Part shown: piece after piece, positions 1 to 8,796 of the stretch
How positions within the stretch are numbered: position 1 is the first letter of the stretch
How the letters are laid out: every line of letters begins with the position of its first letter
NCBI RefSeq assembly: GCF_001612845.1
Contig: NZ_BDBF01000045.1
Coordinates: 1 to 64,000 of the forward strand
Direction: 5' to 3'
Source: Nocardia elegans NBRC 108235
GTDB lineage: Bacteria; Actinomycetota; Actinomycetes; Mycobacteriales; Mycobacteriaceae
Length of the DNA stretch: 64,000 bases
Position numbers and translations under genes: made by a program
The notes under the pieces: model-generated
What the model was told of the DNA's origin: nothing
What the model saw: only the letters and a program-made list of their open reading frames with translations
The model's database searches: none

Positions 1-1701
1 TTCGATCGCTCCGCCAAGGCCATCGCGATTACGCCGCAGATCCGCGCCGCGCTGGATCTGGATCCGGGCGTGAGCACGCTGTCTCCGCCGGAAATGATCC
101 GGGCGATCCTGCTGGCGCCGGTCGATCTGCTGTGGAACGGCGGTATCGGCACCTACATCAAGGCCAGTACCGAATCGCACGCCGACGTGGGGGACAAATC
201 CAACGACGCCGTCCGGGTCGACGCGGATCTGTTGCGCGTCAAGGTGATCGGCGAGGGCGGCAATCTGGGCGCCACCGCACTCGGCCGGATCGAGTTCTGC
301 AAACTCGGTGGCCGGATGAATACCGACGCGCTCGACAACTCCGCCGGCGTGGACTGCTCCGACCACGAGGTCAACATCAAAGTCCTGCTGGGAGCGGCGA
401 TTTCCTCCGGCGAGCTGGCCGCCTCGGACCGCAATGCCCTGCTGGCCGAGATGACCGACGAGGTCTCGGCACTGGTGTTGCGCGACAACATCTCCCAGAA
501 CTTCCGGATGGGTCTGTCGCGTTCGAATGCGGCCGCCATGGTGGGGGTGCACCGGCGGTTGATCGCGGAACTGGAGACCCGGCGCGGTGTGGACCGGCAG
601 CTCGAGGCACTGCCCTCGGATGCCGAACTGGACCGGCGCGCCGCGGCCGGTGCCGGGCTGACCTCGCCCGAGCTCGCCAATTTGCTTGCGCACGTGAAGC
701 TTTCGCTCAAGTCGGATCTGCTCGGTGGCGATCTGCTGGACAGCAGCGCGTTCGAGGCGCTGCTGCCGGGGTACTTCCCGACACCGCTGCGGGAACGCTT
801 CGGCGCCGCGATCGGCCGGCATCCGCTGCGCCGGGAGATCCTGGCCACCATGGTGGTCAACGATATGGTCGACTACGGCGGCATCACCTACGCCTTCCGG
901 CTCGCCGAGGAGGCCGGCGCCACCACCGACGATGCGGTGCGCGCCTTCACAGCGGCCGTGGAGATCTTCGATCTGCGATCGCTGTGGGAGCGCATCCGCA
1001 CCACGCCGATGCCGGCGGCGGCGCGCAACGAGCTGGAGATGGAGACCAAGCGCACCCTGGACCGGGCGGCGCGCTGGCTGCTGACCAACAGGCCACAGCC
1101 GATCGCGGTCGGTGCCGGCATCGCGCGCTACCGCGACGGGGTGCGGGCGCTGGCGGCCCGGGTGCCGGCGTGGCGGCCCGGTGCGCTCGCCGACGATCTG
1201 ATGTCGCGCTCCGGCGGGCCGATCGGTCACGGCGCGCCGCGGGAACTGGCAGAGGAGGTGTTCCTGCTGATCCATCGGTTCCCGCTGCTGGACGTGCTCG
1301 ACATCGCCGATATCTGTGAACGCGATGCCGACGAGGTGGCCGCGCTGTATTACGCGCTGGACGCCCACTTCGACATCCAGCGCCTGCTGTCCGCGGTGGC
1401 CGGACTGGATCGCGGCGATCGGTGGCAGACCCTGGCGCGCTTGGCCGTTCGCGAGGATCTCTACGATTCGCTGCGCTCGCTCACCGCCGACGTGCTGACC
1501 ACCACGGAACCGGTCGACACCCCCGAGGAGAAGATCGCCTACTGGGAATCGACCAACCGCTCCCGTCTCAGTCGCGCTCGCGCGGCACTCGGGGAGATCT
1601 TCACCTCCGAAGCCCACGACCTGGCGACCCTGTCGGTAGCCGCACGCCAGGTTCGGAGCATGGTCGGCAGCGCCGAAACGACGGCGACGGTGCCCAGCTG
1701 A
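1..1701 (+). CDS. gdh: NAD-specific glutamate dehydrogenase, C-terminal part (gene enters from left edge)
   Basis: This is the 3' part of the large (about 1,600-residue) NAD-dependent glutamate dehydrogenase, which oxidises glutamate to 2-oxoglutarate and ammonia in the cytoplasm. The reading frame is open from base 1, and 566 residues are visible before TGA at 1699-1701. The catalytic-domain signatures are clear: LLWNGGIGTYIKA near visible residue 45, NDAVRVDADLLRVKVIGEGGN around 65-85, and GRIEFCKLGGRMNTDALDNSAG just after. The rest is the helical C-terminal region of the family. In mycobacteria this enzyme is inhibited by GarA, whose phosphorylation depends on PknG; pknG lies 3.4 kb downstream here. 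The gene is convergent with the SPFH gene, with strong hairpins between them. Confidence 0.95.
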   Translation, partial: FDRSAKAIAITPQIRAALDLDPGVSTLSPPEMIRAILLAPVDLLWNGGIGTYIKASTESHADVGDKSNDAVRVDADLLRVKVIGEGGNLGATALGRIEFCKLGGRMNTDALDNSAGVDCSDHEVNIKVLLGAAISSGELAASDRNALLAEMTDEVSALVLRDNISQNFRMGLSRSNAAAMVGVHRRLIAELETRRGVDRQLEALPSDAELDRRAAAGAGLTSPELANLLAHVKLSLKSDLLGGDLLDSSAFEALLPGYFPTPLRERFGAAIGRHPLRREILATMVVNDMVDYGGITYAFRLAEEAGATTDDAVRAFTAAVEIFDLRSLWERIRTTPMPAAARNELEMETKRTLDRAARWLLTNRPQPIAVGAGIARYRDGVRALAARVPAWRPGALADDLMSRSGGPIGHGAPRELAEEVFLLIHRFPLLDVLDIADICERDADEVAALYYALDAHFDIQRLLSAVAGLDRGDRWQTLARLAVREDLYDSLRSLTADVLTTTEPVDTPEEKIAYWESTNRSRLSRARAALGEIFTSEAHDLATLSVAARQVRSMVGSAETTATVPS

Positions 1702-1708
1702 CCTGCCG

Positions 1709-1799
1709 GTGGGTTCGGGTGCGCCGCCTGGGACCGGCACACCCGAACCCACTCCGGAACCCGCCGCCGCCCACTCGGTTTCACGAGTGGGCGGCGGCG
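1709..1799. terminator. Two consecutive strong hairpins between convergent genes
   Basis: The first hairpin has a perfect 13-bp stem (gtgggttcgggtg at 1709-1721 with its complement at 1740-1752) and an 18-nt loop. The second has a perfect 16-bp stem (cgccgccgcccactcg at 1762-1777 with its complement at 1784-1799) and a 6-nt loop. No T-run follows either one. They lie just after gdh, upstream of the region where the leftward SPFH gene ends, and probably act as termination or 3'-end stabilising structures. Confidence 0.7.
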
Positions 1800-1968
1800 T
1801 CCGCGAATCCTGTGGAGCGCGAGCGGGACTCGTGCCCGCACACGAAAGTATGGACGGCGGAATCCGAATGATGTCGGCCCGCAAGCGAGATCGTCGAGCC
1901 GTCAGCCGTGTGGCGGCCGGACCGATGGATCGAGCCGCTCACCGGTCCCAGTGAGCAGCCGCGGCGGC

Positions 1969-3228
1969 TCACGGGCCGGCGGGGGTGCCGCAGGCGCCGC
2001 AGAACCGGGCCGCGGGCGGGAGGTCCGCACCGCATTCGGCGCAGTGCCGCGGGGGAGCGGCCAGCCGGGTCCCGCAGTGCATGCAGAATCGCGCGGTGCG
2101 GGGGTTGTCGGTATCGCAGGATGCGCAGGTCACCTGCTCCGAGGCGGCGGCGTCGTCACTCTCGGGCAGTGCCGCCGACGCAGGCGATTCGGCGCTCGAG
2201 GCGGCGGCGGGGGAGCCGGTCGTCGCGGAGGCGTCGGCCCCCGCGGGAGTTGTCGGCGGCGGCGAGCCCGAGGTCGTCGACTCCGGTGCGGGTGGCGGTT
2301 GCAGGGCCGGTCGGCCCGCGGGCTGACCGAACGGCGACGGCGGGGGCGGCGGGGATTGCTGCGCGGCCCACGGCACCGTCGACTGCTGACCCATGCCGGC
2401 AATGGCGTTGAGACCCAGTGCGGCGCCGAGGAATCCACCATCACCGCCGCCGTGTCCCTGCGCCATTCCCTGTCCCGCGCCCAGGGCCATTTCCCCGGCG
2501 GCGTAACGCTGGAAGTCGCCGGCGAGCCGGATGTAGGTGACATCTTTGGCGAGTCGTTTGAGCCGCTCGGCGTCCTCCGGTGCCAGGGTGATGTCGAAAT
2601 TGCCCATGCGCGAGATCCGCATTCCGTACTCGTACAGCGTGAGATTGGTCTGGCGCACCACCGCGGACTCGATCGACTGCAGCTGCGCCGAGAGGCCGAG
2701 CACCTGCCAGTCGCCCTGCGAGATGCCGTGCGACACGGTCATCTTCATCGACTTGAGCAGCAAATCCGCGCACCAGGCCTGAACTCCGGCAGGATCGGTG
2801 AGATCGGTGGTGCCGACGAGGGAGGTGATCAGTTGCGCGGGATCGCGGACGGACAGGGCGAATTCGCCGAAGACACGCAGCGTCACGATCTGCTCGCTGG
2901 CCGGGTCGACGATGTCGTCGAGCCGGCCGCCGAATTTGACGCCCGCGAATTCGCGCGTGGAAACGAAATACAGCTCCGCGCGGTAGAAGTTGTTGCCGGT
3001 GACGGTGTCGACCAGCGCGCCCAGCACCGGCAGCTCGTCGGCGTCGACGCGATGGCGCCCCGGCCCCATCGTCGCGACGACCCGGCCGGACTTGACGAAC
3101 AGTGCGATCTGATCGGCGTTGACGATCGTCCGGCTGTAGCGCCGGATGTTCAGATCGGGCCACTTGTAGACCAGCTGATCCTTGCGACCGTCCGGGACGG
3201 CGATGAATTCCCGCTCGAACCAGGCCAT
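1969..3228 (-). CDS. SPFH-domain protein with C-terminal double zinc ribbon
   Basis: The 419-residue protein opens with FEREFIAVPDGRKDQLVYKWPD, typical of the bacterial SPFH (band 7/prohibitin-like) group of the YdjI or 'virion core protein' type. The SPFH fold fills roughly residues 25-235. A Pro/Ala/Ser-rich linker follows (about 270-360), then two zinc-ribbon units with four CxxC pairs: CASC, CMHC, CAEC and CGAC, between residues 368 and 413. It has no clear transmembrane segment or signal peptide, so it is likely a cytoplasmic oligomer. Its molecular role is unknown. It is transcribed divergently from the ansP-like permease, and a perfect 8+8 bp palindrome lies 38-55 nt upstream of its start, suggesting its own repressor. 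Confidence 0.8.
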   Translation of the reverse strand: MAWFEREFIAVPDGRKDQLVYKWPDLNIRRYSRTIVNADQIALFVKSGRVVATMGPGRHRVDADELPVLGALVDTVTGNNFYRAELYFVSTREFAGVKFGGRLDDIVDPASEQIVTLRVFGEFALSVRDPAQLITSLVGTTDLTDPAGVQAWCADLLLKSMKMTVSHGISQGDWQVLGLSAQLQSIESAVVRQTNLTLYEYGMRISRMGNFDITLAPEDAERLKRLAKDVTYIRLAGDFQRYAAGEMALGAGQGMAQGHGGGDGGFLGAALGLNAIAGMGQQSTVPWAAQQSPPPPPSPFGQPAGRPALQPPPAPESTTSGSPPPTTPAGADASATTGSPAAASSAESPASAALPESDDAAASEQVTCASCDTDNPRTARFCMHCGTRLAAPPRHCAECGADLPPAARFCGACGTPAGP

Positions 3229-3265
3229 ATCCTCGCCCTTCCTCGGCCGTTGTCGTTATCCAGCG

Positions 3266-3283
3266 TACCGATACCTATCGGTA
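3266..3283. promoter_or_regulatory. Perfect inverted repeat, candidate TetR-type operator for the SPFH gene
   Basis: The site reads taccgata-cc-tatcggta: an 8-bp perfect inverted repeat with a 2-bp spacer, centred about 46 nt upstream of the leftward SPFH start at 3228. Its size and symmetry fit a TetR-family operator. No TetR gene lies in the window, so the regulator is unknown. Confidence 0.5.
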
Positions 3284-3345
3284 TGATCTACCGCCGACCT
3301 TGGCGGATGGCATTTCCGTTGTGTTACAACCCATCCCACGTATTG

Positions 3346-3371
3346 AACGTGCCGTTGAATGACGGTACATT
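3346..3371. promoter_or_regulatory. 26-bp palindromic operator candidate upstream of ansP (copy A)
   Basis: The half-sites are aacgtgccgtt and (g)acggtacatt around a 4-bp centre. The element ends 41 nt before the permease start codon. A copy matching at 22 of 26 positions lies at 8797-8822 in front of a secreted-protein gene, and the differences are confined to the central bases. Two conserved dyads at unrelated promoters suggest a shared, probably TetR-family, regulator. Confidence 0.55.
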
Positions 3372-3412
3372 GCCCATAGATATGATCGCCGTCACGTGAA
3401 AGGTCCTCCCCC

Positions 3413-4963
3413 ATGACAACTGTTCGACCTCCCTCGGAGGCGACGGCGCCCGCGGACGCGCTGCATGCCGAGGATGCGGGCTATCACAAATCGCTGCGCC
3501 CCCGGCAGCTGCAGATGATCGCCATCGGCGGTGCCATCGGCACCGGCCTGTTCCTCGGCGCCGCCGGCCGCCTGCACGACGCGGGTCCGGGCCTGTTCCT
3601 CGTCTACGCCGTCTGTGGAATCTTCGTATTCTTCATCCTGCGAGCGCTCGGCGAGCTGGTGCTGCATCGCCCCTCCTCGGGATCGTTCGTCTCCTACGCT
3701 CGCGAGTTCTACGGGGAGAAGCTGGCTTTCGGCGTCGGCTGGATGTACTTCTTCCACTGGTGTATGACCGGGATCGTAGACATCACCGCGATCGCGACCT
3801 ATGTCCACTATTGGGGAGGGACCCGCAGCATTCCGCAGTGGCTCATCGCGCTGATCGCACTGGCGATCGTGGTGAGCATCAACCTGATCTCGGTGCGCTG
3901 GTTCGGCGAGCTCGAGTTCTGGGCGGCGCTGATCAAGGTGGTCGCGCTGGTCGCCTTCCTGATCGTGGGTGTGGTCATCCTCGGCGGCCGCTTCGATCTG
4001 GACGGCCAGACCACCGGCCCGAGCCTGCTCTCCGCGCACGGCGGTCTGTTCCCGACCGGATTCCTGCCGCTGGTCACCGTCACCACCGGCGTCGTCTTCG
4101 CCTATGCGGCGGTCGAGCTGATCGGCACCGCCGCGGGCGAGGCCGAGAATCCGGAGAAGATCATGCCGCGCGCGATCAATTCGGTGATCGCACGGATCGC
4201 GCTGTTCTATGTCGGTTCGCTGGTCCTGCTCGGACTGCTGTTGCCCTACAGCGACTTCCACGCCGGCGAGAGCCCGTTCGTCACCTTCTTCTCCAAACTC
4301 GGGGTGAACGGCGCCGGGTCCATCATGAATCTCGTCGTGCTGACCGCCGCGTTCTCCAGCCTGAACGCCGGGCTCTACTCCACGGGCCGGATCCTGCGCT
4401 CGATGGCGATGAACGGCAGCGCGCCCAAGGTGGCCTCGCGCATGTCGAGTTCCGGTGTGCCCTACGTCGGCATCCTCGCTACCGGCTGCATCGCGCTGAT
4501 CGGTGTCGGACTCAACGCGATGGTGCCGGACAAGGCGTTCGAGATCGTGCTGAACATGTCGGCGCTGGGCACGATCTTCGCGTGGACGGCGATCATCCTG
4601 TGTCAGTTGCAGTTGTGGCGCTGGTCGCGCATCGGCAAGGTCGAGCGGCCGTCGTTCCGGCTGATCGGCGCTCCGTACACCAGCATCGCGACCCTGGTGT
4701 TCCTGGCGGCCGTGGTGGTCCTGATGGCCGCCAGCCACGACGACGTGCAGCGCTTCGCCGTGCTGGCCATGGTGTGCGTCATGCTGCCCGCGCTGGTCGC
4801 GGGCTGGTTCCTGGCCCGCCGCAAGGTCCTGGCCATGGCCACCGAGCGTCTCGGCTACACCGGTCAGTTCCCGGTGCTGGCGGAGCGTCCGCTACAGAAC
4901 GAGGCGGCCGAGTCGGCAGCCCAATCCGGGGAGCCGGGATCAGCGCCCGACGCCCAGAAGTAG
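3413..4963 (+). CDS. ansP: Amino-acid permease, L-asparagine permease type
   Basis: This 516-residue APC-superfamily transporter has about 12 hydrophobic segments. The first helix carries the family signature MIAIGGAIGTGLFLGAAGRL (near residue 38). The stretches HRPSSGSFVSYAREFYGEK, GTAAGEAENPEKIMPRAINS and AAFSSLNAGLYSTGRILRSMA strongly resemble mycobacterial AnsP proteins, which take up asparagine by proton symport. It is an inner-membrane protein. An AAAGG precedes the ATG at 3413. It stands alone: a GC-rich hairpin separates it from pknG, and a palindromic operator candidate lies upstream. The substrate could be another neutral or acidic amino acid of the GABA/Asn permease group. Confidence 0.85.
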   Translation: MTTVRPPSEATAPADALHAEDAGYHKSLRPRQLQMIAIGGAIGTGLFLGAAGRLHDAGPGLFLVYAVCGIFVFFILRALGELVLHRPSSGSFVSYAREFYGEKLAFGVGWMYFFHWCMTGIVDITAIATYVHYWGGTRSIPQWLIALIALAIVVSINLISVRWFGELEFWAALIKVVALVAFLIVGVVILGGRFDLDGQTTGPSLLSAHGGLFPTGFLPLVTVTTGVVFAYAAVELIGTAAGEAENPEKIMPRAINSVIARIALFYVGSLVLLGLLLPYSDFHAGESPFVTFFSKLGVNGAGSIMNLVVLTAAFSSLNAGLYSTGRILRSMAMNGSAPKVASRMSSSGVPYVGILATGCIALIGVGLNAMVPDKAFEIVLNMSALGTIFAWTAIILCQLQLWRWSRIGKVERPSFRLIGAPYTSIATLVFLAAVVVLMAASHDDVQRFAVLAMVCVMLPALVAGWFLARRKVLAMATERLGYTGQFPVLAERPLQNEAAESAAQSGEPGSAPDAQK

Positions 4964-4970
4964 TCGCTCC

Positions 4971-4997
4971 CTCCGCCCCGGTACCACCGGGGCGGAG
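4971..4997 (+). terminator. Hairpin after ansP
   Basis: The 11-bp perfect stem ctccgccccgg (4971-4981) pairs with 4987-4997 across a 5-nt loop, 7 nt after the permease stop. The following sequence is only weakly T-rich (ctgttcc). It probably terminates ansP transcription, so pknG would have its own promoter. Confidence 0.65.
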
Positions 4998-5090
4998 CTG
5001 TTCCCGGCCTTGGGAAGCTTGCGAGCGCGGGACCGCGAACGGGGAACGAGAATGAGGCCCCGGTTCATCAGCGGCCTCGGGAGGTTTCTC

Positions 5091-7520
5091 ATGCCGGAGC
5101 GACCCGATACGCCACTTCCGCATCCGTGGGCGAATCGCCGCATCCGCCGCAGTGAGGTGCGCGGACCCGATGCGCATCCGTGGGCGACGCGACGCAACGG
5201 TGGGACGGAACTCTCGCAGCGACTGCGTGTCGCGGTGGACTCTCCGGATGAACCGTCCGTGCGGCAGGCCGGCGGAATCACTGTCGAGAAAGACGGTGCC
5301 GCAACGAGTTTCGAGCCGGACCCGTTCTCCGGGCCGGTGACCGCGGATGTCGAGGTCGACACGCTCGGCACCGACACCGGCTCCGGTCGCAGCGCGCGCT
5401 CGCGACCGAGTCCGCGCCGGCTGGGCGCCGGTCTGGTGGAGATGCCGCGGGTGGTCTCGGTGGATCCGCGGGCCGCGGTGCTGGACGACCCGGAAGTGCC
5501 CGAGGAGAAGCGGTTCTGCTGGAAATGCAACTCCCCGGTCGGGCGCGCGGGCGACGCGGGCCCCGGGCAGGTCGCGGGGGACTGCGCAAAATGCGCGTCC
5601 CCGTTCAACTTCCGGCCGATTCTGCAACCGGGTGAGGTCGTCGCCGGACAGTACGAGGTGCAGGGCTGCCTGGCGCACGGCGGTCTGGGCTGGATCTATC
5701 TGGCCGTCGACCGCAATGTCAGCGATCGCTGGGTGGTGCTGAAGGGCCTGCAGAATCCGCAGGATTTCGAGGCGCACGTGGTCGCGCTCGCGGAGCGGCA
5801 GTTCCTGTCGGAGGTCGCCTATCCCGGCATCGTGAAGATCTACAATTTCGTCAAGCACCGCGGCCCGGGCCGCGATGTCGCCGACGGCTATATCGTGATG
5901 GAGTACGTCGGCGGGCAGTCGCTCAAGCGCGTGCTCGATCAGCGTGCGCCGCAGCGTATTCCGGTGGCGGAGGCCATCGCGTACGTGATGGAGGTCCTGC
6001 CGGCGCTGGACTACCTGCATTCCTTCGGATTGTCCTACAACGACCTCAAACCCGACAACATCATGGTCAGCGAGGACGAGGTCAAACTTATCGACCTCGG
6101 CGCGGTGGCGGCCATGGAGTCGTTCGGAAGTATCTACGGCACACCGGGTTTCCAGGCGCCCGAGATCACCGAGACCGGGCCCACCGTCGCCTCCGACATC
6201 TACACCGTGGGCCGCACCCTGGCGGCACTGGTGATGCAGTTGCCGCGCGACGAGCGCGGCCATCAGCTTCCGGAAATGCCGGAGCCGCAGGCACATCCGC
6301 TGCTGGTCCGCTATCCGTCGCTGTATCGGCTGCTGTGCCGGGCCACCGATCCCGAACCGGCCCGCCGATTCCCCTCCACCTATTCGATGTACTGCCAGCT
6401 CACCGGCGTGCTCCGGATGGTGCTGGCCACCGACACCGACCGGGAACATCCGCAGGCTTCGGTCGAATTCGGTTCCATGCGCGGCGATTTCGGAATCGAG
6501 ACGCTGATCGGCCAGACCGACGGTATCGTCGACGGCCGCCACCGGATGCCGACCCTCGACGCGCGCGCGGTGGTGGCCGCCCTGCCGGTTCCGCTGATGG
6601 ACAGCACCGATCCCAGTGCCGAGCTGATGTCCACGCTGCTGCACGGGGATCCGCGGCACGCGCTGGATACGTTGCGGCGCATACGCGATCGAATCGCCTC
6701 CGGGGTGCTGGCCGACACCGGTTCCTTCGAACTCGAGGGTGCCCTCACCGCGGTGCGCGCCCATCTCGATCTGGGCGAGGTGGAACCGGCGCGGGCCCTG
6801 TTGCGGGAACTGATGCTCGACTACGACACCGACTGGCGGCTGACCTGGTACCGCGGTATCGCCGATCTGCTCGACGGCGCCTTCGAGCACGCCTACACGC
6901 AGTTCGACGCCGTGCACGCCATGCTGCCCGGTGAGATCGCCCCCGCGCTCGCGCTGGCGGCCACCGCCGAACTGGTCCTGCAACATCTCGACCTACCGGC
7001 CGATCCGGATCGCTGGCACCGGGCCGCGGTCGACTTCTATCGGACCGTCTGGCGCACCAACCACGGGGTGGTCAGCGCGGCGTTCGGACTGGCGCGGCGA
7101 CTGGCCGCGGACGGCGAACTGCTCGACGCCGTCGCGGTACTCGACCGGGTACCGATGTCCTCGCGGCACTACGCGCTGGCCCACATGACCGGCGGACTGC
7201 TGCTGGTGTCGCGACCGGTGGCGGAGGTGACCGAGGAGGACCTCGCCGCGGCCGCGCAGCGCCTGGAGGCGCTGCCGGAGGAACCGCGGGCCCTGCAGTT
7301 ACAGGTCGTCGTGGTGGGCGCGGCGCTGGAATGGGTGCGCGCTGGCGGGCAGCCGCGCCGGCCCGAGGCGACCCTGCTGGGCTTCGCGCTCACCGAAGCC
7401 GGTCTGCAGCTGGGGCTCGAGACCTCGCTGCGCGCCCTCGCCCGCACGGCACCGGGCCGGCTGCATCGCTACCGGCTCGTCGATCTGGCCAATCAGGTAC
7501 GTCCGCGCACCCGGTGGTGA
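5091..7520 (+). CDS. pknG: Serine/threonine protein kinase PknG
   Basis: This soluble kinase senses amino-acid supply and phosphorylates the FHA protein GarA/OdhI, relieving inhibition of 2-oxoglutarate and glutamate enzymes. From the ATG at 5091 it has 809 residues, against about 750 in M. tuberculosis. The order is a disordered N-terminus, a rubredoxin-like zinc site (C143/C146 and C165/C168), a kinase domain with K218 in VVLKG, catalytic D318 in NDLKPDN and D335 in a DLG motif, then a TPR-rich C-terminus. I chose 5091 because GGGAGG sits 6 nt upstream; ATG 5052 and TTG 5010 are in-frame alternatives. The glnX and glnH genes that accompany pknG in mycobacteria are absent here. It is convergent with the next gene, 6 nt apart. 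Confidence 0.95.
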   Translation: MPERPDTPLPHPWANRRIRRSEVRGPDAHPWATRRNGGTELSQRLRVAVDSPDEPSVRQAGGITVEKDGAATSFEPDPFSGPVTADVEVDTLGTDTGSGRSARSRPSPRRLGAGLVEMPRVVSVDPRAAVLDDPEVPEEKRFCWKCNSPVGRAGDAGPGQVAGDCAKCASPFNFRPILQPGEVVAGQYEVQGCLAHGGLGWIYLAVDRNVSDRWVVLKGLQNPQDFEAHVVALAERQFLSEVAYPGIVKIYNFVKHRGPGRDVADGYIVMEYVGGQSLKRVLDQRAPQRIPVAEAIAYVMEVLPALDYLHSFGLSYNDLKPDNIMVSEDEVKLIDLGAVAAMESFGSIYGTPGFQAPEITETGPTVASDIYTVGRTLAALVMQLPRDERGHQLPEMPEPQAHPLLVRYPSLYRLLCRATDPEPARRFPSTYSMYCQLTGVLRMVLATDTDREHPQASVEFGSMRGDFGIETLIGQTDGIVDGRHRMPTLDARAVVAALPVPLMDSTDPSAELMSTLLHGDPRHALDTLRRIRDRIASGVLADTGSFELEGALTAVRAHLDLGEVEPARALLRELMLDYDTDWRLTWYRGIADLLDGAFEHAYTQFDAVHAMLPGEIAPALALAATAELVLQHLDLPADPDRWHRAAVDFYRTVWRTNHGVVSAAFGLARRLAADGELLDAVAVLDRVPMSSRHYALAHMTGGLLLVSRPVAEVTEEDLAAAAQRLEALPEEPRALQLQVVVVGAALEWVRAGGQPRRPEATLLGFALTEAGLQLGLETSLRALARTAPGRLHRYRLVDLANQVRPRTRW

Positions 7521-7526
7521 ACCGGC

Positions 7527-7892
7527 TCAGGCGACTCCGCGCACCCGCCAGAGCACCACAGCCACCGGCGCCGCGGCGATCAGCAACAGCCACAACCAGT
7601 TTCCGGCCGCCCATGCCGCCGCCCCCGCGAACACCGTGATGGCACCGGCCAGGACGGCCAGGGAGGGCAGCGGATTGGCCGGTGCGGGCGCGGCCGGGGG
7701 ATCGGGGGTGACGGCGGGCAGATCGGTGAACAGCGCTGCCAGCTCGACGCGGGTATCGGCCCGGGTGGCCAGCGCGGTGCGCTCGTCGAATTCGGGCAGG
7801 GTCAATCTGCCGGCGCCCAGTTGCTGTGACAATTCCTGCAGTGCGCGCTCTCGCTCGGCGGCGCTGGGGCGCGCGTCCGCCATATCGTCCAT
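7527..7892 (-). CDS. DUF1707 domain protein with C-terminal membrane segments
   Basis: This is a 121-residue protein. Residues 1-55 are a DUF1707 domain (RPSAAERERALQELSQQLGAGRL, then LPEFDERTALATRADTRVELAALFTDLP), a short helical module common in actinobacterial membrane proteins. A Pro-rich linker and two hydrophobic segments (about 70-110) follow. The start at 7892 (MDDMADARPS) is where the conserved domain begins; an in-frame upstream ATG at 7970 would add 26 unconserved residues. Its function is unknown. Confidence 0.75.
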   Translation of the reverse strand: MDDMADARPSAAERERALQELSQQLGAGRLTLPEFDERTALATRADTRVELAALFTDLPAVTPDPPAAPAPANPLPSLAVLAGAITVFAGAAAWAAGNWLWLLLIAAAPVAVVLWRVRGVA

Positions 7893-8009
7893 GCACAGCA
7901 GGATAGGTCCGCTACCCCCGCGGATCGCAATCGAACCGCCAAGGATGGGAACCGGCATGCCGCCGCACACTTTCGATCCACGTATGTTTCAGTGTGGTTT
8001 CCTTGATGT

Positions 8010-8744
8010 ATGACGACCCGGACCGAGTACACCATCGACGAGCTCGCGCGTGAGGCGGGGACCACCGTGCGCAGCCTGCGGGTGTACCACGAGCGCGGTG
8101 TGCTGCCGCCGCCGCAGGTCAAGGGTCGCACCGGCTTCTACAGCGCCGAACACCTCAACCGGGTGCGGACCATCAGCCGATTGCTCGACCGCGGCATCAA
8201 ACTCAACGGCATCAAGGAACTGCTCAACGCCTGGGATCGCGGTGACGACCTCGGCGACATTCTGGGTGTCGCGGAGCCCGACGCGTCGTCGGGCGCCGAA
8301 TCACCGGCCGATGCGACGATCGCCGCGACCGACCTGGCGCAGCGGTTGCGCGAGGTGCCCAACGGACTGGCCCGGGTCGTCGCCCTCGGCCTCTACGAGC
8401 CGGTCGACGCCAGCACCTACCGCGCCGCCGATCCGGTGCTGCTGCAGGCCGCCGACCGGCTGGCCGCCGCGGGTGTGCCGGAGCCGGAGATCATCGCCGA
8501 ATTCGAGCGGCTGGCGACCGAATGCGACCGGATCGCGCGCCGCTTCACGGACCTGTTCCAGCGCACGGTGTGGAGCGGCTTCCAGGATTCGGCGGGCACG
8601 CCGGCCGATGTGGCCGGGCTGGCCGCGGGCTCGGAGGCGATCCGGACCGTCCCGGCACAGGCCGGCGCCGAACTGATCGGCCGGTTCGTGGCCCGGTATC
8701 TCGATCAGGACAGTGCGCTGAACGAGGCGCTCGCCGACTCCTGA
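8010..8744 (+). CDS. MerR-family transcriptional regulator
   Basis: The 244-residue protein starts with a MerR winged helix-turn-helix: YTIDELAREAGTTVRSLRVYHERGVLPPP, then GFYSAEHLNRVRTISRLLDRGIKL (residues 4-75). The rest is a helical effector region of about 165 residues with no cysteine metal site, so it is not a classical metal sensor. It belongs to the long MerR group common in Nocardia and Streptomyces. No strong Shine-Dalgarno is visible before ATG 8010. It diverges from the DUF1707 gene, and the secreted-protein gene lies downstream in the same direction. Confidence 0.85.
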   Translation: MTTRTEYTIDELAREAGTTVRSLRVYHERGVLPPPQVKGRTGFYSAEHLNRVRTISRLLDRGIKLNGIKELLNAWDRGDDLGDILGVAEPDASSGAESPADATIAATDLAQRLREVPNGLARVVALGLYEPVDASTYRAADPVLLQAADRLAAAGVPEPEIIAEFERLATECDRIARRFTDLFQRTVWSGFQDSAGTPADVAGLAAGSEAIRTVPAQAGAELIGRFVARYLDQDSALNEALADS

Positions 8745-8796
8745 GCGTTCGCCGCGAAATTTCTTCACTCCCATCCCTGGGGATACTTCGCGATAT

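Noticed and set aside
4779..6986. Very long open frame on the minus strand opposite pknG (735 codons)
   Set aside because: The plus-strand protein is unmistakably PknG. The antisense product is Arg/His/Gly-rich low-complexity sequence typical of GC-rich third-position bias.
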